Assembly: GCA_002438845.1 (NCBI GenBank)
Contig: DJRG01000068.1
Coordinates: forward strand, 1 to 58,827
Length of the DNA stretch: 58,827 nt
From: Bacteroidales bacterium UBA6366
GTDB taxonomy: Bacteria; Bacteroidota; Bacteroidia; Bacteroidales; UBA932
Direction: 5' to 3'
Shown here: positions 48,928 through 58,300 of the stretch, in pieces
Layout: each line of letters opens with the position of its first letter
Position numbering within the stretch: position 1 is the first letter of the stretch
Program-made: the position numbers and the translations under genes
The notes under the pieces: model-generated
Told to the model about the DNA's origin: nothing
The model's input: only the letters and a program-made list of their open reading frames with translations
Databases searched by the model: none

Positions 48928-51597
48928 TCAAGCTCTTTTGCGTGTGCCAAAGAGACCGGCAAGGGAGAGAGCCAGAAGGATGAATAGAGCCAAAGATGAG
49001 GCGCGGGAGACCTTCTCGCCCACCGAGTAGACCTTTGGTTCAAAACGCATCACAACCTCATGGTCTCCGGCAGGGAGATTTGCGGCGCGGAAGATCCAGT
49101 CGGCGCGGAACAACTCCAAAGGAGTGCCGTCAACGGTGGCGACCCACCCGTCAGGATAATAGACTTCACTGAATATGGCTGTACGGGCCGTTGAGGCGCT
49201 GTAATGATAACGGAGCTCGTTCGGGGCATAGGATGTCATCCGGATGAAGTCCGTGGACGGGATGCCGGCGGAGGCATTCGCAGGACCGCCTTCCAACCCG
49301 TCAGCAGTACCGTTAACAGTACCGTCAGAGGAACCGTCTGCCGGATTGCCCTCGGAAATCTTCGCGAAACCAGCACGGGCATCGGCAAAATCGGAGCCGA
49401 TCACGGCGGTGCGCCTGAGATCCACGGAATCAATCAACGCGATCTCCTCGTCCGGAGTCTCGGCCGGGACGAACGAATCCACAAACCACGCCTGGCCGAA
49501 AGCCTCAAGGTTTTCAACCGGCGGCATCTCCGCTCCGAGTATGAAGTACTTGGTGTTCAGAGCGGAAAGCACAGGAATATTCTTGATGCCGTTCTGAAAT
49601 TCATCAATGGTCTTGGCGGTGCGTGTACCAGCCGAAAGCCTCTGCAACTCCTTGACGATGTGCCTGTCGATCAAATCCTGATAGCGCTGCAACTTCGCAG
49701 GGCTGTAACCTCCGATGCACTTGTGCCAATAAGGGTTGAAGGAATCATTGAATATGTCCGCGCCAAGATCGACAATCCTGTAGGACGGGGACTTGTCCTC
49801 AAGAATCAGCTTGTCCACAGGTCTGGCTGTGAACTGATTATTGAACTGGCGAGGGGTCGTGAAACTGTCCGAGTTGAGGTAACGCTTGCCGACCGTGAAC
49901 ATATTCACAAACACAAGGAGGCATATTCCCACCATCGCTTCCATCCTGCGGGCACCTCCGATGTGAGGATCGCTTTCGTAGGATTTCGGGGCGTTCTTCG
50001 GGACGCTGTAGGCCCAGAGAATCAGACCGAACGTGACCACTATCAAGATCATAGACCACAACGCATCCACCGAAAGGATGTGCTTCCTGTCAGCCTTAAG
50101 GGCATCCACGATGATGTCCTGCATCTGTGCGTCAGCCCTGCCGGAGAACGAACCGGCAATGCTTGGAATCAATGCGCAGAGCAGACAGAATCCCGCCGTC
50201 AGCGCAAGTGCGATCCAACCTGCTTTCAGAAATTCTTTCCTTGAATATTCCCGCTTAAGGACTCTGTCGAGGGTGATGAATCCGAGCATCGGAAGGGTGA
50301 ACTGGAGCACAATCAGAGCCATGGAGACGGTCCTGAACTTGCTGTACATCGGGGCGTAGTCGAAGAACAGTTTCGTGAACCACATCATGTGGTTTCCAAG
50401 GCTGAGGAAGACGGCCACAAGGGTGGCGGCAAGAAGCCACCATTTCTCCTTGCCTTTGTAGAGGAACAGTCCGAGCACAAAGAGGAAAACCGTTATGGCG
50501 CCCATGTACATAGGTCCTGCGGTGAACGGCTGAGGTCCCCAGTAAAGAGGCAGGGACTTGGCTATCTCCTTGGGATTGCCTTGGCCTGCCTGCCGAAACA
50601 GCTTGACGACCTCGGACTTGTCCGGATTGATTGAACCCGCTGATGAACCTCCATTGAAGTTAGGGATCATCAGGTTAGGCAGTTCTTCCCAGCCGTAGGA
50701 CCAAGCCGTGGCATAGTCCAGCTGGAGACCGTCGTTATTGATCTCGCCACCCTCCGGGTGAGAGAGTTCGGAGCCGCCACGCATTGTGTATTTGGTATAT
50801 TCATAAAGCGGAGCGAGCTTGATGGCGTTGGTGCCGATTCCGGCAAGTCCTACGATCAAGAGCAACGCGCTGGCCGCGAAGAAGCGACCGAAGTGACAAG
50901 GCTTTTCCAAACATATTCTCAAGAAAACATACAGCGCATAGATCACTATCATGATAGCCAGATAGTAGGTGATCTGCTGATGGTTGGCTTTGATCTGGAA
51001 ACTCAGTGCAAAACCGAACAGGACAGTCCCGAGCAAGGTTCCAGGGAGCCAGGATCTCCAGCCTTTATGTTCCTGAATATGTCTAAGGGCCGAGCGGTAA
51101 GTGAATATCACAGCGGCCAAAGCCCAAGGCAGGAACGCGATCGCCTGCATCTTGGTGTTATGCCCGACCTGTATGATCTGGAAATTGTACGAGCAATAGG
51201 TGATGGCCACCGCCCCGCCGATGGCCAGAACTTTGTCAACGCCAAGCGAAAGCATCAGCAGAAACGCTCCCAGCAAGGAAATGAACAGCCAGTTGGCCGG
51301 TCTCTTTCCTTTCATGAGGAGATTGTACAGCGATTGGGTCCAGTCTCCGTCACTTGATGGATCGAAAGAGGTCGTCGGCATTCCTCCGAACATCGAGTCA
51401 GTCCAATAGGTAGGATCATCCGGATGGGCGTTGTTCCACGTCACAGCCTCCTGCGACATACTTCTGTAACCGGTGATGTCGCTCTGGTTGACAATCTTGC
51501 CGGTCAGAACCTCAGGCACAAAGCCATAGGCCAGCGCCAGAAACAACAGCACAATCCCGGCGTATGTACAAATCTTCTTCATCAAAGTCTTGTCCAT
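48928..51597 (-). CDS. YfhO-family multi-pass membrane protein
   Basis: Large inner-membrane protein of 889 residues with an N-terminal helix, a conserved luminal loop DSMFGGMPTTSF, about a dozen further helices (for example WLFISLLGAFLLMLSLGVDK and GICLLVFVNMFTVGKRYLN), a soluble domain (about 600-850), and a final helix SSLALFILLALSLAGLFG. This matches YfhO proteins, linked to glycosylation of lipoteichoic acid in Firmicutes and of unknown role in Bacteroidota. Around residues 750-785 lies a Gly/Asp/Ser/Asn-rich stretch encoded by a 12-bp minisatellite. Twelve bases after the glycosyltransferase, so the two probably act on the same envelope glycan. Confidence 0.85.
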   Translation of the reverse strand: MDKTLMKKICTYAGIVLLFLALAYGFVPEVLTGKIVNQSDITGYRSMSQEAVTWNNAHPDDPTYWTDSMFGGMPTTSFDPSSDGDWTQSLYNLLMKGKRPANWLFISLLGAFLLMLSLGVDKVLAIGGAVAITYCSYNFQIIQVGHNTKMQAIAFLPWALAAVIFTYRSALRHIQEHKGWRSWLPGTLLGTVLFGFALSFQIKANHQQITYYLAIMIVIYALYVFLRICLEKPCHFGRFFAASALLLIVGLAGIGTNAIKLAPLYEYTKYTMRGGSELSHPEGGEINNDGLQLDYATAWSYGWEELPNLMIPNFNGGSSAGSINPDKSEVVKLFRQAGQGNPKEIAKSLPLYWGPQPFTAGPMYMGAITVFLFVLGLFLYKGKEKWWLLAATLVAVFLSLGNHMMWFTKLFFDYAPMYSKFRTVSMALIVLQFTLPMLGFITLDRVLKREYSRKEFLKAGWIALALTAGFCLLCALIPSIAGSFSGRADAQMQDIIVDALKADRKHILSVDALWSMILIVVTFGLILWAYSVPKNAPKSYESDPHIGGARRMEAMVGICLLVFVNMFTVGKRYLNSDSFTTPRQFNNQFTARPVDKLILEDKSPSYRIVDLGADIFNDSFNPYWHKCIGGYSPAKLQRYQDLIDRHIVKELQRLSAGTRTAKTIDEFQNGIKNIPVLSALNTKYFILGAEMPPVENLEAFGQAWFVDSFVPAETPDEEIALIDSVDLRRTAVIGSDFADARAGFAKISEGNPADGSSDGTVNGTADGLEGGPANASAGIPSTDFIRMTSYAPNELRYHYSASTARTAIFSEVYYPDGWVATVDGTPLELFRADWIFRAANLPAGDHEVVMRFEPKVYSVGEKVSRASSLALFILLALSLAGLFGTRKRA
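49298..49345 (-). repeat. In-frame 12-bp minisatellite in the YfhO-like gene
   Basis: Plus-strand units CCGTCAGCAGTA, CCGTTAACAGTA, CCGTCAGAGGAA and a partly decayed CCGTCTGCCGGA, encoding four-residue units DGSS, DGTV, NGTA and related. In-frame gain or loss would only change linker length. Confidence 0.7.
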
Positions 51598-51609
51598 GAT
51601 CTATGAATA

Positions 51610-52938
51610 TTATTTTTCAGTTATCTGATTCAGCAGTTCGGCCAGCTTCGCCGTAAGATTGCGGCGGGTGAACCGAGAGATGTCCGAGGCGTTGTCGTGA
51701 AGGTCATCGTTCTTGAACTCCTCCCAACAGAAATCAATCCATGTCCGGATCTTCTCCTCGTCATCCCAGTCGAAAACCACTCCGGAAGAGGTCTCGCTGA
51801 CAACCCGGGCCATCGCACCGTCAGTCTGACCGATTCCAAGAATCGGGCGGCGTGAGGCGAGGTACTCGAAAAGTTTCCCTGGGAGGACCGCCCTATACTC
51901 CGGCTCCTTCCTGAGCGGAAGAATCAGGATGGAGGCATTGAGCTGCTCTCTGACAGCTATCTCATGGTTCTGGTAGCCGAAGTCCTTCAAATTCTCAACA
52001 AGTCCGGCCGCCTCGATGGAATCCGTGATTTCCCTGTCCGTCTTTCCAACCAACCTAATTCTCAATGAGCGCCTGAACTCCTCATCCTCACCGCATTTCC
52101 GGGCCAGAACCCTCCAAAGTGTCTCAGGATTGCCGTCCGAAGCGAACAAGCCGGTGTGCGTGATGTTGAAGTTCTCGTCAGGTTCGACGTCCTTCTTGAA
52201 ATCATCCTCATCGTAGCCATTGGTGATCAGCTCCACCGGAGTCCGTGTCATCGCCTTGAACTCGTCCTGAACCAACGGAGAGACCGCCACGACCCTTGTC
52301 GCTCCGTCAAGGACAGCCTGTTCCAGCCTGTGATGTTTTTTCTCCGCATAGGACATCAATCCAAGATGCTTGAAATAGAACATCTTGGTCCACGGGTCAC
52401 GGAAATCAGCGACCCAAGGAATCCCGGTCGCCTTTGAAAGGCGGAGTCCGATCAGATGCATCGACTGAGGAGGTCCTGTCGTGACGATGGCGTCGACAGG
52501 GTGTTCCTCAAGGTATTTCTTCAGGAAGCGCACAGACGGGCGGACCCACATGACCCTCGGATCAGGAATAAAGAAATTACCTCTGATGAACAGGGACAGC
52601 CTCTGCTTCCAGGACTTCTTCTGTCCGTTGATCGGATTGACCTCGTCCTTCCCGGCATTTGTGGCGGTCAAGGTCTTGAGGTCGGTCGAACTCCCCTTCC
52701 CCATCAGTTTCCTGTAAATCCCGTAAGGTTCGAAAATATGGCTCTTGATAATCTCAGCCTCCGGCGGGATTTCAGCCGCCAGAGTCTTGTCAATCGTCGT
52801 CAGTTCAGGATTCTCGGGAGTATAGATTACAGGCTGCCAGCCCGTGGCCGGAAGGTATTTAGCAAACTTTACCCATCGCTGCACCCCGGATCCTCCGGAC
52901 GGCGGCCAGTAGTATGTTATTATCAGAACCCGTTTCAT
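51610..52938 (-). CDS. Glycosyltransferase family 4 protein
   Basis: Cytoplasmic GT-B enzyme of 442 residues from the ATG at 52938: VLIITYYWPPSGGSGVQRWV with the N-terminal glycine loop, VTTGPPQSMHLIGL, FRDPW, and in the C-terminal domain LLPLRKEPEYRAVLPGKLFE followed by YLASRRPILGIG with the usual E-x7-E region. The start was chosen because a -7 box TATCTTTG (52971-52964, minus) would make the ATG at 52956 leaderless. It would transfer a sugar to a cell-surface glycan or lipid; donor and acceptor cannot be told. First gene of an operon with the YfhO-like gene. Confidence 0.88.
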   Translation of the reverse strand: MKRVLIITYYWPPSGGSGVQRWVKFAKYLPATGWQPVIYTPENPELTTIDKTLAAEIPPEAEIIKSHIFEPYGIYRKLMGKGSSTDLKTLTATNAGKDEVNPINGQKKSWKQRLSLFIRGNFFIPDPRVMWVRPSVRFLKKYLEEHPVDAIVTTGPPQSMHLIGLRLSKATGIPWVADFRDPWTKMFYFKHLGLMSYAEKKHHRLEQAVLDGATRVVAVSPLVQDEFKAMTRTPVELITNGYDEDDFKKDVEPDENFNITHTGLFASDGNPETLWRVLARKCGEDEEFRRSLRIRLVGKTDREITDSIEAAGLVENLKDFGYQNHEIAVREQLNASILILPLRKEPEYRAVLPGKLFEYLASRRPILGIGQTDGAMARVVSETSSGVVFDWDDEEKIRTWIDFCWEEFKNDDLHDNASDISRFTRRNLTAKLAELLNQITEK

Positions 52939-52963
52939 AATGCCTTTGAGTCTCATAATTTTA

Positions 52964-52971
52964 CAAAGATA
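52964..52971 (-). promoter_or_regulatory. -7 box of the glycosyltransferase operon
   Basis: TATCTTTG on the minus strand. A second TATCTTTG lies at 53010-53003. No clear TTTG lies 19-20 bases upstream of the nearer box. Confidence 0.5.
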
Positions 52972-53116
52972 GTTGTTTTTGTCATCAGAATGGCATGCGG
53001 GACAAAGATATATTCATATAACTCAAAGAGAACGAGTTTTTTTGTGCCGCTAACAAACTAAAGTCAATTTGGGTCGTCAAACAATCAAACATAGACGCAA
53101 CTTATTCATTTTCTGT

Positions 53117-53147
53117 TTTGCGGATATGGTAAAAAACTGTAACTTTA
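53117..53147 (+). promoter_or_regulatory. Promoter of folA
   Basis: TTTG at 53117-53120, 19 bases, TAACTTTA at 53140-53147 (last base deviates from TAnnTTTG). The sequence around it, GTAACTTTACGGCC, recurs almost unchanged ahead of the HTCS at 55353. Confidence 0.65.
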
Positions 53148-53169
53148 CGGCCGATAACAGTTTTGGTTT

Positions 53170-53691
53170 ATGGAGAAATGCATCATCGCGGCGGTCGCTG
53201 ACAACGGGGCGATAGGTAAAGACAATGACCTTCTCTGGCACATCGCCGAAGACATGAAATATTTCAGGAGGACGACCACCGGGAATCCTGTGGTCATGGG
53301 TTACAGGACCTTTCTTTCGATAGGCAGGCCGCTTCCAAAAAGGGACAACATCGTGATTTCATCACGGACTTGGGAGGATGTTCCCGAGGGCGTGAAGGTG
53401 GCTTGCAACCTTGAGGAAGCATATTCATTGGCGGAAAAAGCCGCAGGAGAAGAGAGTGATGCGGCGGCTGGGCGCATATTCATCATGGGTGGCGGGGAGA
53501 CTTACCGCAAGGCGCTTCCGACGGCGGACAAGCTTTACATAACGCACGTTCACACAACGATTAAGGAGGCAGACACATTCTTTCCCGTCATTGATCCGGA
53601 GATTTGGGAGGTTGAGTCTTCCACGCCGGTCGCCACTGATCCTGAAACTGGTTATACTTACGAATTTAAAGTTTATAAAAGACGGTTTTAG
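53170..53691 (+). CDS. folA: Dihydrofolate reductase
   Basis: Cytoplasmic NADPH-dependent enzyme of 173 residues producing tetrahydrofolate. Seen: IIAAVADNGAIGKDNDLLWH, the catalytic Asp in IAEDMKYFRR, NADPH-binding VVMGYRTFLSIGRPLPKR, IFIMGGGETYRKALP and the C-terminal YTYEFKVYKRR. In the first motif the usual Pro-Trp-His is Leu-Trp-His. The gene has its own promoter; its stop TAG runs directly into a REP-like palindrome. Confidence 0.96.
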   Translation: MEKCIIAAVADNGAIGKDNDLLWHIAEDMKYFRRTTTGNPVVMGYRTFLSIGRPLPKRDNIVISSRTWEDVPEGVKVACNLEEAYSLAEKAAGEESDAAAGRIFIMGGGETYRKALPTADKLYITHVHTTIKEADTFFPVIDPEIWEVESSTPVATDPETGYTYEFKVYKRRF

Positions 53692-53715
53692 GTCGCTTCG
53701 ACAGGCTCAGCGACC
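53691..53715. repeat. REP-like palindrome at the folA stop codon
   Basis: GGTCGCTTCGACAGGCTCAG, then CGACC; its first G is the last base of the TAG. Forms an inverted pair with the copy at 53758, probably terminating folA. Confidence 0.8.
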
Positions 53716-53757
53716 GATCAAGCACCCGAACGAATGGCCGCAATGAGCAATCCGAGT

Positions 53758-53782
53758 GGTCGCTGAGCTTGCCGAAGCGACC
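53758..53782. repeat. REP-like palindrome, inverted partner
   Basis: GGTCGCTGAGCTTGCCGAAG then CGACC, opposite orientation to the copy 42 bases upstream. Confidence 0.8.
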
Positions 53783-53864
53783 TAACGAGCAATCCGAAGC
53801 GCCCGAAATAGAAAAACCCGGCATCCCCAAAAGGCCGGACAAGAATAAAACGAACTTATTGAAT

Positions 53865-55226
53865 ATGTCAGACAGAGAGAACTTCGGCAGCCGCGCCGCT
53901 GTCATCATGGCATTCGCCGGATCCGCGATCGGACTCGGCAACATCTGGAGATTCCCCTACATGGTCGGGGAATATGGTGGCGCCGCCTTCATCCTCATCT
54001 ACATCGTGTGCTCCTTTGTCCTTTCCCTGCCAATCCTGTTCTCCGAATCGGTGATCGGCAGGAAAACCCATCTCAGCACATTCGGAGCCATGAATGCCCT
54101 CGCGCCGCATTCCAAATGGAAATGGCTCGGACTGCTGACCGTAATCACCCCCTTGATCATCGTCTCCTACTACAGCGTCGTCGGAGGATGGGCAATCGAA
54201 TATCTCGTCAAATCCGCCACTTTCAGCTTCACCCCGGACAAGGCCGAAGCCGTCACCGGGATGTTCGGCGAGTTCGCCTCCTCGGTCTGGAGCCCGATAA
54301 TCTGTCTGTTCGTATTCCTGGCACTGACCGCATTGATTGTCTTTCTTGGAGTCAAGAAAGGCATCGAGAAGTTCAGCAACATCTCGATTCCGATCCTGTT
54401 TGTACTGATTGTGGCGATCACCATCTATTCGGTCACGCTTCCGGGAGCCGGCGAGGGCATAAGGTACCTCGTCAAACCGGATTTTTCAAAACTGACTCCG
54501 GGAGCATTCTCGGCGGCGTTGGGGCAGAGTTTCTTTTCGCTGTCACTCGGCGTTGGAACCATGCTGACATATTCATCCTACGTCAGCGAGAAAGAGAATC
54601 TTATGGCATCCGGAGCCGGCACCGCCGTTTCCGATCTGCTGTTCGCCATGATTGCGGGATTCGCCATCATGCCGGCTGTGTTCGCTGCCGGGATCGCTCC
54701 GTCCGCCGGCCCGGGACTCGTGTTCGAGACTCTACCTTACATATTCGCAAAGATGGGAGCTGGCGGGCAGATTGTGAGCTGCATAGTGGCGATTCTGTTC
54801 TTCCTTACGATTCTGGTCGCCGCACTGACATCATCCATCTCCATCCTTGAGGTCGGAGTCGCCTATCTGGTTGAGGAAAAAGGAGTCTCAAGACACAAGG
54901 CCACCGTCGCTCTGTTCTTCGCCACGTTCGCCGTCGGGGTGCTCTGCTCGCTTTCTTTCGGGCCGCTCGCCGATGTCAAGATTCTGGGAGAGAGCATATT
55001 CAATTTCTGTGACAAACTGTGTTCCAACTACCTGATGACGATCGGAGCGTTCCTGTTCTCAGTCTTCGTTGGTTGGAAGATGGACAAGAAAGCCGTCCGG
55101 AACGAGCTCACGAACGGCGGTTCCATCAAGGCCAACAACAAGTTGTTCCCTGTGGTTTATTTTCTTATCAAGTATGTCGCTCCGGTGACAATCGCGGTTA
55201 TATTCATTACGGGGCTGATTGGTTAA
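53865..55226 (+). CDS. Sodium:neurotransmitter symporter-family (NSS) transporter
   Basis: Inner-membrane sodium-coupled amino-acid symporter of 453 residues with eleven or twelve helices of the LeuT fold. Helix 1 carries AVIMAFAGSAIGLGNIWRFP, the family hallmark with the unwound sodium site; later GQSFFSLSLGVGTMLTYSSY (helix 6) and FLTILVAALTSSISILEVGV (helix 8). Bacterial relatives carry tryptophan, tyrosine or leucine. The start at 53865 sits just before the first conserved residues; an upstream in-frame ATG at 53769 would translate REP sequence. No promoter is clear in the 173-base gap after folA, so read-through past the REP pair is possible. Confidence 0.93.
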   Translation: MSDRENFGSRAAVIMAFAGSAIGLGNIWRFPYMVGEYGGAAFILIYIVCSFVLSLPILFSESVIGRKTHLSTFGAMNALAPHSKWKWLGLLTVITPLIIVSYYSVVGGWAIEYLVKSATFSFTPDKAEAVTGMFGEFASSVWSPIICLFVFLALTALIVFLGVKKGIEKFSNISIPILFVLIVAITIYSVTLPGAGEGIRYLVKPDFSKLTPGAFSAALGQSFFSLSLGVGTMLTYSSYVSEKENLMASGAGTAVSDLLFAMIAGFAIMPAVFAAGIAPSAGPGLVFETLPYIFAKMGAGGQIVSCIVAILFFLTILVAALTSSISILEVGVAYLVEEKGVSRHKATVALFFATFAVGVLCSLSFGPLADVKILGESIFNFCDKLCSNYLMTIGAFLFSVFVGWKMDKKAVRNELTNGGSIKANNKLFPVVYFLIKYVAPVTIAVIFITGLIG

Positions 55227-55288
55227 AATTCAAGCACTTTGACAGGCTAAACTGCCTGTCATTCTCAAGGATAGTCACAACAAACCGC

Positions 55289-55318
55289 TTGTCATCTGAA
55301 CGGAAAGGTGTATCTTTA
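55289..55318 (+). promoter_or_regulatory. Promoter of the second HTCS
   Basis: TTG at 55289-55291, 19 bases, TATCTTTA at 55311-55318, followed by CGGCC and GATAACA as in the folA promoter. Leader of about 30 bases. Confidence 0.6.
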
Positions 55319-55352
55319 CGGCCTGATAACACGTAAACCATTTGCCTTTCCT

Positions 55353-58300
55353 ATGTGTGGAAACAACAATATTTGGCATATGATGCTGTCTCTGGCAGTG
55401 TCTTTCCTCGGATCAATCACTGTTTATGCCGGTGAGGGAGAAGTCCGGACAGACGCTCAGAGCTATTGTTTCAGGACAGTGAATGTCTCGGACGGCCTTT
55501 CTCAGAACACGGTCTTCGGAATCCTCCAGGACAGGACCGGATACATGTGGTTCGGTACGAAGGACGGTCTCAACCGCTACGATGGCCGCTCATTCCGTAT
55601 ATTCAACAAGGACAACTCCGCTTTGCGGTGCAATTTCATCACGAATCTGGCGGAGGACTGCGACGGCACGATCTGGATAGGGACGGACAGAGGTGTCTAT
55701 AAATATGACCCTCTGATGGACTGCATATCTTCCCTGTCCGACACAACCAAGCAAGGAATCTCCATCTCTTGCCACGTGTCTGGGATGGAATGGATCCAGG
55801 ACAAGAAGGAACTCTGGATTTCTGTCGAAAAGCAAGGGCTCTTCGCCTACTCCATGAAAGACAATACATTGAGGCTCATATTTGAGCCTCCGCTCAGCAT
55901 ATCCACATTCTCCAAGATCGGAAATAGGCTGTGGTACGGGCAGTATCTGGACAATCTGTATTCCATAGACACCGAGTTCTCCGAAAATCCTTCACCGTTC
56001 CAGAACAGCGACGGGGCCGAAGTGTTTTCCGGCGAGACGGTCAATGACATCCTCGCCGGAGGCCACAACAGGATTTACGCCGGGACCACATCGGGGCTCT
56101 TGGAGATCAATCTCACGACCGGAAAGGCAAAGAAGATCCTTTCCGGTTATGTCAGGTCTCTCGACTTCCGCGACAATGACGAGCTGTGGGCGGGAAGCGA
56201 ATCCGGACTTTACATCATAGACACTCAGGACGGTAGCATCCTCCGGCACATAGTCACGCCAGACCAGGACGAGCCATATTCATTGGCGGACAATGCGATA
56301 TATTCATTGTTCAAGGATCGCGAGCAAGGAATGTGGATCGGCTCTTATTTCGGCGGGGTCAACTACCTACCGTTCCCTTACACCCTGTTTGAGAAATACT
56401 ACCCGCACGGAGAAGTCTCCTTCCTCGGACGCAGGGTTCGGGAATTCTGTCAGGATGAAAACGGAACCATCTGGATCGGCACCGAAGACAAGGGGCTGTT
56501 CAGGATGGATCCCGTCACCGGACAGGTGAGTCCTTGGTCTGATCCGGTGATACAAAAGAATGTCCACGGACTGCTTGCCGACGGAAACCGGCTTTGGGTC
56601 GGAACTTTCTCCGGAGGTCTCAATAGAATCGACCTGAAAACCGGGAAAACCGTACATTATGCAAAGGGCGACAGGAATTACCCGGCGGACAACGCCTTCT
56701 CCATCATCCGGACATCCGCGGACGACCTTATCATCGGGACAACCGTGGGCGCGGTTTTCCACAATGAAGACACCGACTCTTTCGAAACCATCCCGGAACT
56801 CGACGGAGTATTTGTCTATCAAGCACTTGAAACAAGCAATGGTGATCTGTGGTTCGCGACCTATGCCGACGGTCTGTACAGGCTCGAGGTAGGCTCGGAT
56901 AAATGGTTTCACTACAAGACCTCGGAGAACCGGAAAGACACGAAGTGCATAAGTTCCGACAACATCACGAGCATCTTTGAGGACAGCCGGAACAGGCTAT
57001 GGGTGACCACCCTCGGTGGAGGCTTCTGCCTGTTCCATCCGGAGGACGGGACCTTCACACGCTTCACTTCCGATGACGGATTTCCAAGCAGTGTGTTCTA
57101 CAAGGTCATCGAAGACAGGGACAAAGCCTTATGGCTGACCTCGGAGAACGGTCTTATCCGATTCAGGCCGGAGACAGGCGAAAAACAGCTCTACACAACC
57201 GCCAACGGACTGCTGAGCGATCAGTTCAACTTCCAGTCAGGCTTCTGCTCCCAGAGCGGGAAAATCTACATCGGAAGCATCAACGGCTTCATCGCTTTTG
57301 ACCCGTCATCATTCAGGAACAATGAATATGTTCCTCCTGTCACTTTCACAGACCTCTACCTATTCGGCGAGCTGATGAAGCCCGGAGCCAAGGACTCTCC
57401 ACTGACGAGCAACATCACTTTCACCGACAGGATTGTCCTGAAACACAACCAGAACACGTTCTCCCTACGCTTGTCGGCGCTGAGTTACCTGACTCCAGAG
57501 ATGAACAAGATCGAATATAAGGTCGAGGGGCTGGACGAAAAATGGTCGCTGGTCGAGAAAAGCTCAATGATAATATGTTCCAATCTGCCACACGGACATT
57601 ATAGGATCAAGATTCGGGGAAGCAACGGTGACGGCGTGGCCAATCCGGAGGTCAGGTCGCTTGATGTCATAATCAAGCCTCCTTTCTACCTCACCATTTT
57701 CGCCAAGATATCCTACGTGGTCATGACCATCTTTTTGGCCGCCGCGGTGTTTTTCGTGCTGCACCGGCGGACAAAACGTAGGCAAATGGAAGAGATGGAA
57801 CGGTTCGAACACGAGAAGGAGAAAGAGCTGTACGACGCGAAAATAAACTTCTTCACAGACATAGCCCACGAGATCAGGACACCATTGACCTTGATCAACT
57901 GCACCATCGACGACATCTATTCCTCAAAGGGCATTCCAGACAATCTCACTGAGGACATGGATGTTGTGGAAAGCAACACAAAAAGACTGCTCGAGCTTGT
58001 CAACCAACTGCTTGACTTCAGAAAGGCCGAGTCAAAAGGCTACAGGCTCGACATTGTCAAGACTGACGTGGCCGTGATCCTCAAATCCGTCATCTGCGGG
58101 TTCAGGGTGATGGCGGAGCGGAAGAACGTGAGCCTGACCACCGACATCCCGGACTCACTCACCGCTTACGTCGACAAGGATGGATTCTCGAAAATCATCA
58201 CGAATCTGCTGAACAACGCTGTGAAATATTCAGGCACTTACATACACGTCAAACTGTTCAGTGACTCCGGCCATCTGGTGTTCACCGTGTCCAACGACGG

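Noticed and set aside
53769..53864. Upstream extension of the NSS transporter start
   Set aside because: The added residues would be translated from REP sequence and are not hydrophobic; the ATG at 53865 precedes the conserved N-terminus.
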